Shown here piece after piece: positions 1 to 8,100 of a DNA stretch of 14,000 nucleotides. Where the stretch lies: assembly GCA_905221605.1 (NCBI GenBank), contig CAJNDS010002607.1:126001-140000 (forward strand). Reading direction: 5' to 3'. Each line of letters opens with the position of its first letter. The stretch's first letter is position 1. Both the position numbers and the translations under genes were made by a program. Origin of the DNA: Symbiodinium natans (Eukaryota > Sar > Dinophyceae > Suessiales > Symbiodiniaceae). The notes below the pieces were generated by a model. The model was not told where the DNA came from. It did no database searches and was given only the letters and a program-made list of their open reading frames with translations.

Positions 1-11
1 CCTCCCTTCCA

Positions 12-23
12 CCCCCCCCCCCC
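12..23. repeat. poly-C run (12 C)
   Basis: Twelve consecutive C at the left edge, inside a C/T-rich stretch that precedes the AAAATCGATTTT array. A similar 12-C run occurs at 7935-7946. Simple repeat with no visible function. Confidence 0.9.
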
Positions 24-31
24 GGGAAGAC

Positions 32-440
32 ATGAAAATCGATTTTCATACTTTTGGAAGGGTCCGGAGAGCAAAATAAATCAAAATCGATTTTGCGTGA
101 TTTCATAATAAAATCGATTTTAATACTCCTGGAGGGGTCTGGAGAGCAAAATGAATTAAAATCGATTTCATGTGTTTTCATAATGGGAAGCAATTAAAAT
201 CGATTTTAATACTCTCTGGAGGGGTCTGGAGAGCAAATTGAATTAAAATCGATTTCAAGTGTTTTTGAAACGTGAAAGTCTGGACCAGGGTATTAAAATC
301 GATCGTAAGTCATCTCCAAAGCAAAACTGAAGAAGGTATTAAAGTCGATTTCAATTGATTTGCTCACCGAATCAAGAAAACCTGGAAGCAGGTAGTAAAG
401 TCGATTTTAATACGGAATTGAAATCGAAATCCAGACTCAA
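32..440. repeat. degenerate tandem array built on AAAATCGATTTT palindromes
   Basis: The 12-nt palindrome AAAATCGATTTT occurs perfectly at 35, 83, 110 and 196. Variants lie at 158, 245, 295, about 341, about 396 and 421. Three copies are extended to 14-18 nt by matching flanks (18 nt at 32-49 and at 193-210). Between palindromes runs a shared spacer containing GGAGGGGTCTGGAGAGCAAA, seen at about 131 and 219 and in diverged form at about 57. The larger unit is 75 to 86 nt and decays rightwards. No coding frame crosses it. It resembles a minisatellite or the remnant of a repeat-rich mobile element. Confidence 0.85.
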
Positions 441-713
441 TCTAGGAATCAGCCAGTAATCAGCCGAAAGGCTCGTGTTGAAGAGCGTCTTCAAGTGCCT
501 GACATGCGAGCCCCTAGCAAGACCACCTACAGCAGGGAAGCTTGCCTTAGCTATTGGGTGTTAGCAGATTTGCACGCAGCAGCACGCTTCTGGCCAGTTG
601 TGCTCCCGCTTTTGAGGGTGTTGCCCCCCCACCCACCCCCCGTGTTCTCAAATAAGGCGCAGGGCTGCTCTTTACGAAAACCCCAGACTATGCTCCAATT
701 TCCCTTTTCCTAG
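441..713. other. no clear gene; ends in a pyrimidine-rich tract and TAG
   Basis: A short plus-strand frame (495-713, 72 residues, Pro-rich at its end) is open but shows nothing recognisable. Its last bases, TTTCCCTTTTCCTAG at 699-713, resemble a 3' splice site feeding the long open frames that start at 714. Confidence 0.4.
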
Positions 714-1331
714 ACCCCGCATCCCAAAAAACCGCCAGACAACACTGTTCCAAAAGAGAAACATCGCCAAGGCCGAAGCTGTTCACAAGAAATGCCCGAA
801 GATCATCGGGGACAGATGTATCCACAATCTCTGACCGAAAAGCATGGGCAAGCCGTCCGGAACACGCCCGCGCTTGTGGCGAGGGCCACGTTCCTGCAGA
901 AGGTAGGGAGAGCAGAAGCGCAGGTGCTCCATGCAACAGCAGACCTGGCCTCCATTCTCTTGCACAGGCCGTCTGTTCGCAAATCCGAGATCCAGGCCGC
1001 AGCTACAGAGAAGAAGCCCGCGACCACGTGGACACGCATGTGGACACCCTTGTGGGCCAAGTCCGACCAAAAAGGATGGAGTATGGCGGATCGCCATGAC
1101 GATACTGGAAGGCGTCTGTCACGGGAACAGAAGATAACAAAACCCAGCACACGGAAGATGCCCACGCTGTCTATCCGAGAACCTCTGAACACCCTGAACC
1201 CTACTGAACCCTACAGAACCCTCAGCTCCAATGCCGGCTTTTATTGGAGGGAATTCTTCAGGGTTCCTTTTTTGCTACCCGCGCTGCAGATGCCAGGGCA
1301 TCACTCCGCAGAGACCAGTCGGGGATCTTAG
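714..1331 (+). CDS. candidate exon, unrecognised protein, 206-codon open frame
   Basis: One plus-strand frame runs without a stop from directly after the TAG at 711-713 to a stop at 1329-1331. The pyrimidine-rich tract before 713 would serve as a 3' splice site; the first in-frame ATG is at 792. The inferred peptide is hydrophilic, with short amphipathic helical stretches such as VARATFLQKVGRAEAQVLHA and no membrane segment. A second plus frame (from 715 to about 1098) and two minus frames are also open here, because the segment is GC-rich, so the true frame is uncertain. The telomere-like run at 1186-1215 suggests an intron begins before about 1190 and the exon is shorter than drawn. No family is recognised. 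Confidence 0.27.
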   Translation, partial: TPHPKKPPDNTVPKEKHRQGRSCSQEMPEDHRGQMYPQSLTEKHGQAVRNTPALVARATFLQKVGRAEAQVLHATADLASILLHRPSVRKSEIQAAATEKKPATTWTRMWTPLWAKSDQKGWSMADRHDDTGRRLSREQKITKPSTRKMPTLSIREPLNTLNPTEPYRTLSSNAGFYWREFFRVPFLLPALQMPGHHSAETSRGS

Positions 1332-2252
1332 TGTAGACTGGGATCAGTGCCCCCCACGCCTGCACACCATATACCACCAAGTCACAACCCGGAAAACACG
1401 ACCTCGACCGAGGGAGTGCTTGAGGTCTATAGGGGGAGGGGGAGGTTGTTTGTTTTTGTCACTCCTGCATAGATGGCTGAACCGCAAGGCAGGGTTTCAG
1501 GTCTGGCTGGATCTGGTACTCCTCAGAAAATCTCCATTCGATTGTCCGCCCGAATTCCACCAATTCAACGCAACGCAGCAACTCTGCTATGCTTTCGGTG
1601 GTCGCGAGACTCAGCGGACCAAGACATCCACTCCAACAGGTTCAGCTGTCTTCGTCCACAACGCAGAGCAAAAAGTCCAACAGCTGGATTGTACCCAGAC
1701 ATCGATCTCAACAAACAACGAATCACGCTTGGTGTTGCTTCCATCGCTGCCACTGATTTCTCGTTGGGGTTTTAATGCCACCCGACTAGCCACAGCACTG
1801 CGGCGCAGGTTTAGGTTGTAGGGCCGTAGGGTGTTAGGGTTTGGGTCGTCCTTTTCTTAGGGTTCTAGGGTTTCAAAGTTAGGGTCACGTCGTTCTGTCC
1901 TTCTTTGTTGCCTACTTCTTATTCAACTTTCACTACTTCTTTCCACAGACCAAAGGCCGAAAGACCGAGAAAACATGGATACAAGAAAGCCAAAGAGACG
2001 GTGCCTTCTGGCAATCAAGGCCCGGCCTGGCGGACAAGGCCGCCGCAGCTTTGTGGTGCCTTGCGATTGGACCCCATGAACACGAAAACCCCAAAAGAGA
2101 GCATTCCCCATCATTCCCCCCCCTTGGAGCCCCTGAGAAGTAAACTTGCCGTTAACCTACTCCGGCGGGGTATGCACCGACGAAATACACAGCTGCTGGG
2201 GCAATTGGGATCAAGGGGTGCGCTGCAAGTGTCATGGCAGCCTGGTAATTGA
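1231..2252 (+). CDS. candidate two-exon gene, 293 residues, unrecognised
   Basis: Exon 1 is 1231-1808, within the longest open frame of the window (196 codons from ATG 1231). Exon 2 is 1949-2252, ending in TGA. The proposed intron (1809-1948) starts GTTTAGGTTG, carries several telomere-like motifs, and ends in a long T/C tract reading TTCTTTCCACAG, the best 3' splice site I see. Joining the exons keeps the frame (AG plus A) and unites two independently long frames. The product has no recognised domain. Exon 1 contains Cys residues and an NAT glycosylation-like triplet; exon 2 is rich in Lys, Arg and Pro. The N-terminus is uncertain: another 3' splice site, TGCTACCCGCGCTGCAG ending at 1289, could make 1290 the real exon start, joined to the 714 exon. 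Exon 2 is also open in a second frame, up to 2143. Confidence 0.33.
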
Positions 2253-2596
2253 GGCCCCGGGCCAAGGTTTGGGCGGGAGCCTTGGGGCCAAGCCGCTAAG
2301 CACGGCCTTTTTGCCCCCACGTGCCCATCCTTACAATGTTGGCTTGTGAAGCCTCAAGACGAGGAGGCCTTTGTCCTTCATCATGAAAAGGCCACCTGAA
2401 AAAAGGCTTAACTTATACCTAAACCAGCAAGGCGCTCCACACCGTCCAAGCGCCAAGGCACGTCAGGAAAACGTCGTAGTTTGTCTTGCTGCGAAGGTGG
2501 AGCGCCTGAGCCAAGCCCAAAAGCCCTGCACTTGACTGCACCATCCTGCCCCACGGACTAAACCCTAGCCGTCGGAACGTGACCTCGGGCTTACAG
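2253..2596. other. mixed intergenic or intronic stretch with weak exon candidates
   Basis: Contains telomere-like CCTAAACC at 2418-2425 and ACTAAACCCTAG near 2558-2570, each followed by AG. A short plus frame after the AG at 2426-2427 is open to a TGA near 2535. A 122-codon minus frame (2419-2787) overlaps it. Neither has enough support to call. Confidence 0.3.
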
Positions 2597-2737
2597 GAGT
2601 GGGCCTTGAAGCTGCCAACCGCGTTTCGGCTGAGAAAAACCATGATCCTTACGGCACCTTTTCCATCCAGGCCTCGTAGACACATGGAAACTACTGCAGC
2701 TATACAGGGGACATTACACAAAGGAAGTACAACATAA
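2597..2737 (+). CDS. weak candidate exon
   Basis: Follows GGGCTTACAG at 2587-2596, a plausible 3' splice site. The frame from 2597 is open for 46 codons to TAA at 2735-2737 and begins EWALKLPTAFRLRKT. A second frame of the same stretch (from about 2571, containing VGLEAANRVSAEKN) is also open, to a TAG at about 2677, and looks equally protein-like. The frame is therefore not settled, and no family is recognised. Confidence 0.18.
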   Translation, partial: EWALKLPTAFRLRKTMILTAPFPSRPRRHMETTAAIQGTLHKGSTT

Positions 2738-2810
2738 ACCGAAGTGACCCGACGAGCAGAGACACAGCACTCGCAGCTAGGGCGCACTTCGAACGAAACG
2801 GGGAAGGCAT

Positions 2811-2832
2811 TATATATATATATATATATATA
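2811..2832. repeat. (TA)11 microsatellite in an AT-rich block
   Basis: Eleven TA units, followed to about 2872 by AT-only or nearly AT-only sequence (TATTTATATTTAATTATTTA and similar). This is by far the most AT-rich block in the window. It could be an intron, a spacer between genes, or the T-rich stretch before the exon candidate at 2879. Confidence 0.9.
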
Positions 2833-2878
2833 TTTATATTTAATTATTTATATTTATATTTATTGATTTATCAATGAG

Positions 2879-3213
2879 ACAAGGAATGAGAAGTTCGTGA
2901 CAAGCCGACTTGCGAAAGCGCTGAAAGTCATGACAGCTTACATGCATCAGCCTGACCGAAATCTGCAAGGCACCAAAGGTCCGGTGAGTTTCTGTTTCAA
3001 ATCCACCTGTTCCGCTACCAGGCGTCAGGATTCCCTCATACAGACTCAAGCCCTGAACCCTCAAGCCTTTTTCAACTTTGGAGAACCCCGAAACCGAGCC
3101 CTGAGCCGCCTTACTAGGGCCTCCCTTTTGAATTTGGCGACGAGACCTCTGTCCCGTTCTTGCATTCGCCGCACGTATATCTACACGGAACCTATACAGA
3201 GCTGAGCTCTTGA
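2879..3213 (+). CDS. candidate two-exon gene fragment with a canonical GTGAGT donor
   Basis: Exon one (2879-2983) follows T-rich sequence and an AG at 2877-2878. It is open in one frame (…KALKVMTAYMHQPDRN…) and ends exactly before GTGAGTTTCTG at 2984, a textbook eukaryotic 5' splice site. The proposed 134-nt intron ends CCTTACTAG at 3117. Exon two begins at 3118 in the same phase (GLPFEFGDETSVPFLHSPH…) and reaches TGA at 3211-3213; it could also end earlier, at CAC before GTATAT (3174). Joined length is 67 residues. The upstream start is not identified, no domain is recognised, and the acceptor for exon one is weak. Confidence 0.3.
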
Positions 3214-3590
3214 CTTAAGACAATTTTAGGGTTTTTAGGGCTTCAGTGGCACCAGGGTTCGGGGTTCAAGCTTCTACAATCTCTAAAAGTCTTGACGGGG
3301 GGTGGGGAAGGTCTACCTCACTTCGGCAGTTGGATTGTGTCAGGAACCCCAGGCCACAAGTACGAGAAACATGCAAGCAGCCCTACTACCTATACATAAA
3401 CTTGTGAGCATCCTTGTATAGGAAAGCGTCTAACTAAAGTAAAGCATTTACATGCACCCCCAAGCACCAAAACCTCAAAATGCTGTTTTTGCCACCCGCT
3501 TCGCTGATCCACACTGCTCAAAATGGGCTTAGTGTTTGGGGGTCTTTAACACCCAACGGCACACAATTAAGCCCTTGAGGCCCTTAGAAC
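3214..3590. other. no gene seen; telomere-like motifs
   Basis: Two perfect TTTAGGG heptamers (3225-3231 and 3234-3240) and a GGTTCGGGGTTC variant near 3256 lie in otherwise unremarkable sequence with frequent stops in all frames. Likely intron or spacer. Confidence 0.5.
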
Positions 3591-3698
3591 ATGACACGCC
3601 ATAATGGCTTTAGCTGTGAGGCGATTTTGACCGTGGCCATCGTAAACAGCAGCAGGAGGACGGATAAGAAGATGGTGATGATGCACCTGGTGTACAAG
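3591..3698 (+). CDS. candidate exon ending at a GTTTAGG donor-like site
   Basis: Open for 36 codons from ATG 3591, with VAIVNSSRRTDKKMVMMHLV near its end. It is followed directly by GTTTAGGTTTCTGG, which would be the 5' splice site and otherwise gives a stop (GTT TAG). The residues before the charged RRTDKK stretch are mildly hydrophobic, but too short for a confident membrane segment. A TAG at 3585-3587 could instead be a 3' splice site, making ATG internal. No family recognised, and a 105-codon minus frame overlaps. Confidence 0.25.
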
Positions 3699-4689
3699 GT
3701 TTAGGTTTCTGGTACATGAGCTACACGATTTTGTCATTATCGGACTTAGGCTACATCTCCCCCCTTCAATAACCATAGGTTCGAATGTCTTTACGAGATG
3801 CTGATTGAGGTGGGGGAGGTGTACAGGGTTTCGCAAACTCTGCAACCTACACCCTAGGTTAGGTGGAGAAGGGTAAGCCGGCAAGTCTGTTTAGCCGCGA
3901 AGGCAAAGATCCAGCCACGCCGCCATCCCACCATCCCGCGATCAACGGACTCGTCGGCCAAGAGACCAAACCTGATGGGCCCTACTACTGAACTCTAATC
4001 CCCGGACGAACCCAGGCCCGAAACCCTAAGCAGCTGGTTCCCGGCTCAGGCATTTTTGGGCGTAGGAGCTGATGATCTCCGAGCAGCAGCTTCGGAGATT
4101 ATACTCGCTTATAGCATTCGACTTGCTTGTCGGCTCAAGACGCACGCACACGCACGCGTGCGTGCAAAGAGACACATGCACACGCACGCACACGCAACAA
4201 CACAGAGACAGACTACGTTGCGATTTTGCAGGGTTCGGGGTTTAGGGCTTTTTGGGTTGGCGCTTTCAGCTCAAGGTTTTGAGTTCCACGCCATTCGAGC
4301 CCCCTGAAGCCCGGAACTGAAACTCAACGCAACTCCGGACCTAGGGTTAGGTGGGACCATGCTCTGCTATGCCGCTTGTTTTGGTGCAAAAGGCTAAGGC
4401 TGCCATTTGTATTGTCTGAGTCTTACAAACCGATCTTCGGTATGGGGCTCCGGGCTGCGCCTCACATGCGTCACCCGCAGCCTTTGCCCTCAGGACTATA
4501 TGCGTGCCCAGCTGCAGCAAAAGCATCATGACCTGCACGCCGCTGACCTCAAGAACTGATGCTTTCGACCTTCGTCCCGGAATCCCGGAAAACCGCCAAC
4601 AACAACTGCAACATTCTGCAAAATCATCTCAACCCTGAAGCTTGAAGCGCAAGCCCAAACCCATGGACCAAACCTCAAGGCGTTCACAG
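3699..4689. other. long stretch without a supported gene
   Basis: Holds scattered telomere-like motifs (3699, about 3849, about 4022, 4241-4247, about 4341) and the CA/CG repeat listed separately. A minus-strand frame at 4347-4538 (contains MMLLLQLGTHIVL) and a plus frame at 4056-4307 (repetitive His/Ala/Thr from the CA/CG repeat) are open, but nothing beyond openness supports them. Confidence 0.4.
4138..4196. repeat. alternating CG/CA tract with 16-nt palindrome
   Basis: ACGCACGCACACGCACGCGT and neighbouring units form near-continuous purine-pyrimidine alternation. At 4149-4164 lies the perfect palindrome CACGCACGCGTGCGTG. Such alternation favours left-handed Z-DNA or cruciforms in vitro; no function can be inferred from sequence alone. 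Confidence 0.8.
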
Positions 4690-5145
4690 ATTGAAAAAGT
4701 TCTGCAACGTTTCTCAACGTTTTAAGATCCAGGCGATCATGTCTAAGAGGTTGAGAAGCTCGAAGCGCCAACACTGGGACCTCTTTTCAAGTTCGCTCTC
4801 AGAGCTTCATTTCAAATGCGATAAATGCGATGAGCAAGGCAGAGCTCAAGCATGGTTTAATGAGGTTGCAGAGAACTTTCAGGCTTCAAGGTTCGGGGTT
4901 CAGGTCTGGGTGATTCGGGGGCTTGGTCTCCCAGGCCTCTTAGCCCCGATGCGAGAGATGGTCAAGTTAGAGAACCTTGGAGGTTGCCACGCCTCACTTG
5001 GCCGATGAGCCACAAGAGAAAAACGGCCGTGATGAGGATGATCTGGGGATGAAGCTGGACCGGAGCAGGGCCGTTATAGGGGCGACTTCCAGGTACAGAC
5101 TACAGAGTGATTCTTGGGCTTGTCTAAGAAAAGAAAAGTTTGCGG
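4690..5145 (+). CDS. candidate two-exon gene fragment with a C-x2-C motif
   Basis: Exon one (4690-4890) follows CGTTCACAG and is open for 66 codons. It is Lys/Arg-rich early (IMSKRLRSSKRQHWD) and acidic later, with HFKCDKCDEQGRAQAWFNEV near residue 45. The single C-x2-C pair is half of what a zinc ribbon would need. It ends AG before GTTCGGGGTTCAGG at 4891. A short intron to an AG at 4971-4972 would feed exon two (4973-5145) in phase. Exon two is very hydrophilic (DEPQEKNGRDEDDLGMKLDR) and ends before GTTCAGGCC at 5146. Without splicing, the first frame ends near 5008. The second acceptor lacks a pyrimidine tract and is the weakest point. No family recognised. Confidence 0.3.
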
Positions 5146-5797
5146 GTTCAGGCCTGAGGTTCCGTGACCTTAGAGCTTAGTTGTCGGTTCAGTGGCATCT
5201 CAAGCTTCGGCTAAACGTCTTGAATCCTCTAGAGGATGGCGCAGGCCTCAAGCAACCCCTGTAAACCCATTTCCGGCTCAGGGTTGTCTGCTTTCATGCC
5301 CTGGCCCCTAGGTATGACTCGCGCGGCCTGGGCCCCGTAGTTGTTGCTGGCTACCACCGGCGCAAGGGAGATCATGAAGTTCCTCACCTTGACGCGATAG
5401 TCTCGCAATGTGCTTCGCTACTGAGGCGAAGCGCGGCGCAGCCCCTATGAACCCAACCATCCCTTTGTTGAACGAATCAGGCCTTATAGCTTCCAGATCC
5501 GAAGCTCAGGCTTTTTCTTTGGGCTTAGCCGCTTAGCCGTTGAAATCCCAAGCTAGCAAAATGCAAGCTTGCAAACAGTCACAAAGGCAGACAAAAAGCA
5601 ATGCCCGTACACCAAACCTCATACCCACTCAACAGATACCTCAAAGAAAGATCCAACCCACGTCTTAGGCCACCAAAGCCATTCCCGTCTCCTAGCCGAC
5701 TGAACAAAGTAACGAACCCAACCGCCGGAGCTCTGGAGCGCGAACGCAAAAAACTCACCAAAGACTGGGCCGCCGTGCATTCCACCAGAAGCCAAAC
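5146..5797. other. no supported gene; one small stem-loop
   Basis: Frequent stops on both strands apart from a 66-codon plus frame (5601-5801). It contains the perfect 7-bp hairpin GCTTCGC-TACTGAG-GCGAAGC at 5412-5432. Probably intronic or intergenic. Confidence 0.4.
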
Positions 5798-6337
5798 ATG
5801 ACGTACTCCTTTGAGGGTCAAACCCCCTGTGCAAGGGTTGATGCTGCACACCCCCGAAGCACCAGAACCCACCCTCAACCCATCCCACCCTTAAACCCAG
5901 CGGAGGCGTGTGTGTGTGTGTGTGACAATTTGGGAACAAAGGTTGAAAATCCGACTGAGACGCCACACATTCTCTGTGAAAGCGCACGCTCGGTTCTGAA
6001 ACCTGAGTCTTTTTCCGACTGTTTGAGAAACGGGGATTTAGGCAGTGACCACGCACAAATCCCCGAAGGAGTTTTAGTTTTACGGGCGGGTGGGTTCTTA
6101 TCTTTTGTCCGAACAAACAGCCCGTCCTTCTCTAAACCTAAACTCGACAGGGTCTCGGGTTGTCAGAGTCAGGGTTTAGGAGCAATGGCTTCCGACCCCC
6201 CCCTTAACCACCCCCTTAGTTTAATAAGGGTCCGCTACGGGATCGGGTTTTCAGGCCAGGGGGATTTTCATATTAGTAGGGGAGCAATATTGTTAGGGGA
6301 AGGGATTACACCGTTGAGCTCTGCAAGGCGACAATGA
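5798..6337 (+). CDS. candidate coding frame of 179 codons, unrecognised
   Basis: Open from ATG 5798 to TGA 6335-6337. The middle part, roughly residues 42 to 117, looks most protein-like (for example ETPHILCESARSVLKPESFS, then a hydrophobic GVLVLRAGGFLSFV segment). The first 40 residues are Pro/His-rich and include a stretch encoded by the GT microsatellite (CVCVC), which argues that the exon starts after about 5925. A telomere-like CTCTAAACC at 6130 and GGTTTAGG at 6172 suggest an exon end near 6150, so the last 60 residues may be intron. A 165-codon minus frame overlaps it. No domain is recognised. Confidence 0.22.
   Translation: MTYSFEGQTPCARVDAAHPRSTRTHPQPIPPLNPAEACVCVCDNLGTKVENPTETPHILCESARSVLKPESFSDCLRNGDLGSDHAQIPEGVLVLRAGGFLSFVRTNSPSFSKPKLDRVSGCQSQGLGAMASDPPLNHPLSLIRVRYGIGFSGQGDFHISRGAILLGEGITPLSSARRQ
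5908..5924. repeat. (GT)8 microsatellite
   Basis: Seventeen bases of GT alternation inside the 179-codon open frame at 5798-6337. Confidence 0.85.
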
Positions 6338-6879
6338 CAATGCAACCCTTTCCTCCTTCCTAAAGTGTGAAAGGCTCCACCACTTTGCCCACTGCACCAT
6401 GCTCCAGCCGGAGACTTTGATTGCCCTCCTCACAGTCTCAGAGCTCTCGAGCTAAAAGAAGATGCTTCGTGGGTGCACAACTTCCTTCACCTTCCACGCG
6501 CTCAGAGCGCACCGCTTTGCTGTTCACCACCTGAAGTCCGAAGGAGCAGCGGCAGTGGAAGGCACGTCATGCCCGTAGGAGTCGCGTTCTGAGACACGTC
6601 CAACATGACCATCCCGAATGCTTGGAACAACGGGATTATTAGTGGTTTCCTTGGAGGTTTCGCACAAAGATCTTTGTGCTGCACACCTGCCAGCCATCAG
6701 GCTGCCGGGGCCTTTGCTGCCCTTGACTTCCCAGCATCCAGTACAGATAAGATGTTCCTGCACTCACTGAGCAGGATCTCTTGCACAGTTTGGACGGTTT
6801 CTTCCTGTCCTCAGTGGTCGTTGACAGCGTTCATGTGTCAGCCAATGAGCCGACTATTGACGTCCGACCCTCTGTATAG
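6338..6879. other. heptamer-free stretch with competing open frames
   Basis: No telomere-like motifs. A plus frame (6605-6901, 98 codons from ATG) and a minus frame (6763 down to 6524, 79 codons, containing EVKGSKGPGSLMAG) overlap fully. A second plus frame is open from 6751 to a TAG at 6877-6879. I cannot choose between them. The perfect 18-nt palindrome at 6662-6679 lies here. Confidence 0.35.
6662..6679. repeat. 18-nt perfect palindrome
   Basis: GCACAAAGATCTTTGTGC equals its own reverse complement. It could bind a dimeric protein or form a hairpin in RNA; no neighbouring copy was seen. Confidence 0.85.
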
Positions 6880-6993
6880 TTCCTCCGCCACGTTTGGCTA
6901 ATTATCGCATGTCCTCGTGTCTTTCTTCGCACCTTCGCTGCACAGTGCGTTCTTTTCATAGTACCAGACGTAACACAGACTTGTCTGCGGTCG

Positions 6994-7082
<89 letters not shown>

Positions 7083-7272
7083 TCGAACTTGCGGGATGTT
7101 TAACTTCATTGCTGGACACAATGGACCTGGAGACACAGAGCTACAAGCAGTTCACAACAACTGCACGTGTGATCGCAAGACCTTGATCCCTGTGGCGGAA
7201 AGCCGGCATTGCCCTGAGCGCACAGCCACGCTTTTGGACACCTACGATTGGATCACCAGCCGAAGGGTTTAA
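6880..7272 (+). CDS. candidate exon encoding a 27-residue polyglutamine tract
   Basis: This plus-strand frame is open for 130 codons to TAA at 7270-7272. It has about 40 codons before the tract, then 27 Gln from (CAG)27, then 63 residues including MFNFIAGHNGPGDTELQ and RTATLLDTYDWITSRRV. The C-terminal part mixes charged and hydrophobic residues with four Cys and looks more protein-like than the flanks of the other frames. There is no ATG before the tract, so it must be an internal exon (possible acceptors at CGCTGCACAG 6936-6945 or TAGTACCAG 6959-6967) or not coding. A Ser frame (6974-7180), an Ala frame, and Leu and Cys frames on the minus strand are also open across the repeat. Confidence 0.3.
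7000..7080. repeat. (CAG)27 trinucleotide repeat
   Basis: Eighty-one bases of uninterrupted CAG, preceded by CAGCAC. It is pure, with no synonymous CAA interruptions, as expected of a recently expanded or length-variable repeat. Depending on frame and strand it encodes Gln, Ser, Ala, Leu or Cys. Confidence 0.97.
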
Positions 7273-8100
7273 GTTGAGGTACTTCAGTGGTACTTCACTC
7301 GCTGCTCGCCCCGTTCTCAAACTTCAATTATGAGTATCAGCTCCAGACCTCCGCACAGGGACGCCGACCAGGATGCCCACTGACAGACCGACTAAGGCAC
7401 TAACCAGAAAACTGGGATACCGACGGCGACACGCGTGGTCGAGACACCAACCACCACACCGACATACACCGACCACGGGCCACTGACTGAGACGAAGACT
7501 GAAAGACTCTGAGAGGCGTTCCCGAACTGTATCAGAAAACTGAAACCTTGCACGAGCCACGGGCTTCATCCTCCCGGAAAGGAATCGGATGGCTGAGGTG
7601 AACCTGGTTAGGTTCTGACGGTCCCTAGAACCTGAATCCCAACCTGCTTCATGAAGCCTACCGACGGCCCCCAGCAAGAGTACTTGAGAATGAAGGGGCA
7701 TTATTACCATCTATATTCGAATTCTATAGAGTCAAAGCCGGGTTGAAGTTAGGCGCTTTCCAAGGCCTCTTGGGTTTCTCTCGTACTGGGGAGCTCGGAT
7801 CTGGGCCTCTAGAGCTTTTGGGTTTGGAAGTTTTGGGGCCAGAACTACTTGGAGAGGGGAAATTCCTCGAGTCTCTCTAGGTCGCATTGTCAAGGGCCAG
7901 TATGGGTCCTGATAACCTGACGCGCCACCCTTCTCCCCCCCCCCCCTTCCATAAAGAAATACAAACTTCGAGATCCAGATATGCTGTGGCCCTAACTAGC
8001 ATAAACCCAAACCCGTAGCCCTCTCAAACCCTAACCCTAAACACCCAAAACGCTTTTTATGCAGCACCCTGAACCCTAAACCCAAAAACCCCCTGCCAAG
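7273..8100. other. spacer or intron with one minus-strand open frame, then C-rich telomere-like motifs
   Basis: A 128-codon minus frame runs from 7710 down to 7324; its C-terminal part includes a hydrophobic FLVSALVGLSVGILVGVPV that could be membrane-spanning. Frames of this length are expected by chance in 14 kb, so I do not call it as a gene. A 12-C run lies at 7935-7946. Perfect CCCTAAA heptamers at 8035-8041 and 8074-8080 lead into the candidate gene at 8101. Confidence 0.4.

Noticed and set aside
1-440. CRISPR-like array of regularly spaced palindromes
   Set aside because: Spacers are not unique but share sequence, spacing is irregular, and the genomic context is eukaryotic.
783-1192. 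Two long minus-strand frames (104 and 129 codons)
   Set aside because: They mirror the GC-rich plus-strand open frames. Their Cys/Gly-rich sequence looks like antisense shadow.
2428-2500. Minus-strand hydrophobic exon (YDVFLTCLGAWTVWSALLV) ending at GTTTAGG
   Set aside because: Short, isolated, and overlapped by an equally open plus frame. I could not join it to any other minus-strand exon.
3770-3790. AGGTTCGAATG resembling a tRNA T-loop
   Set aside because: No pairing T-stem, anticodon arm or acceptor stem can be built around it.
5619-6116. 165-codon minus-strand frame
   Set aside because: Complementary to the 179-codon plus frame, with low-complexity HTHTHT from the GT repeat and no splice or start support.
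6831-7136. Minus-strand poly-Cys and poly-Leu frames across the CAG repeat
   Set aside because: Openness comes from the repeat itself; a run of about 25 Cys or Leu is improbable as protein, and the flanks are short.
8028-8095. True chromosome end or assembled telomere
   Set aside because: Only a few degenerate units occur, in internal sequence with unique DNA on both sides.
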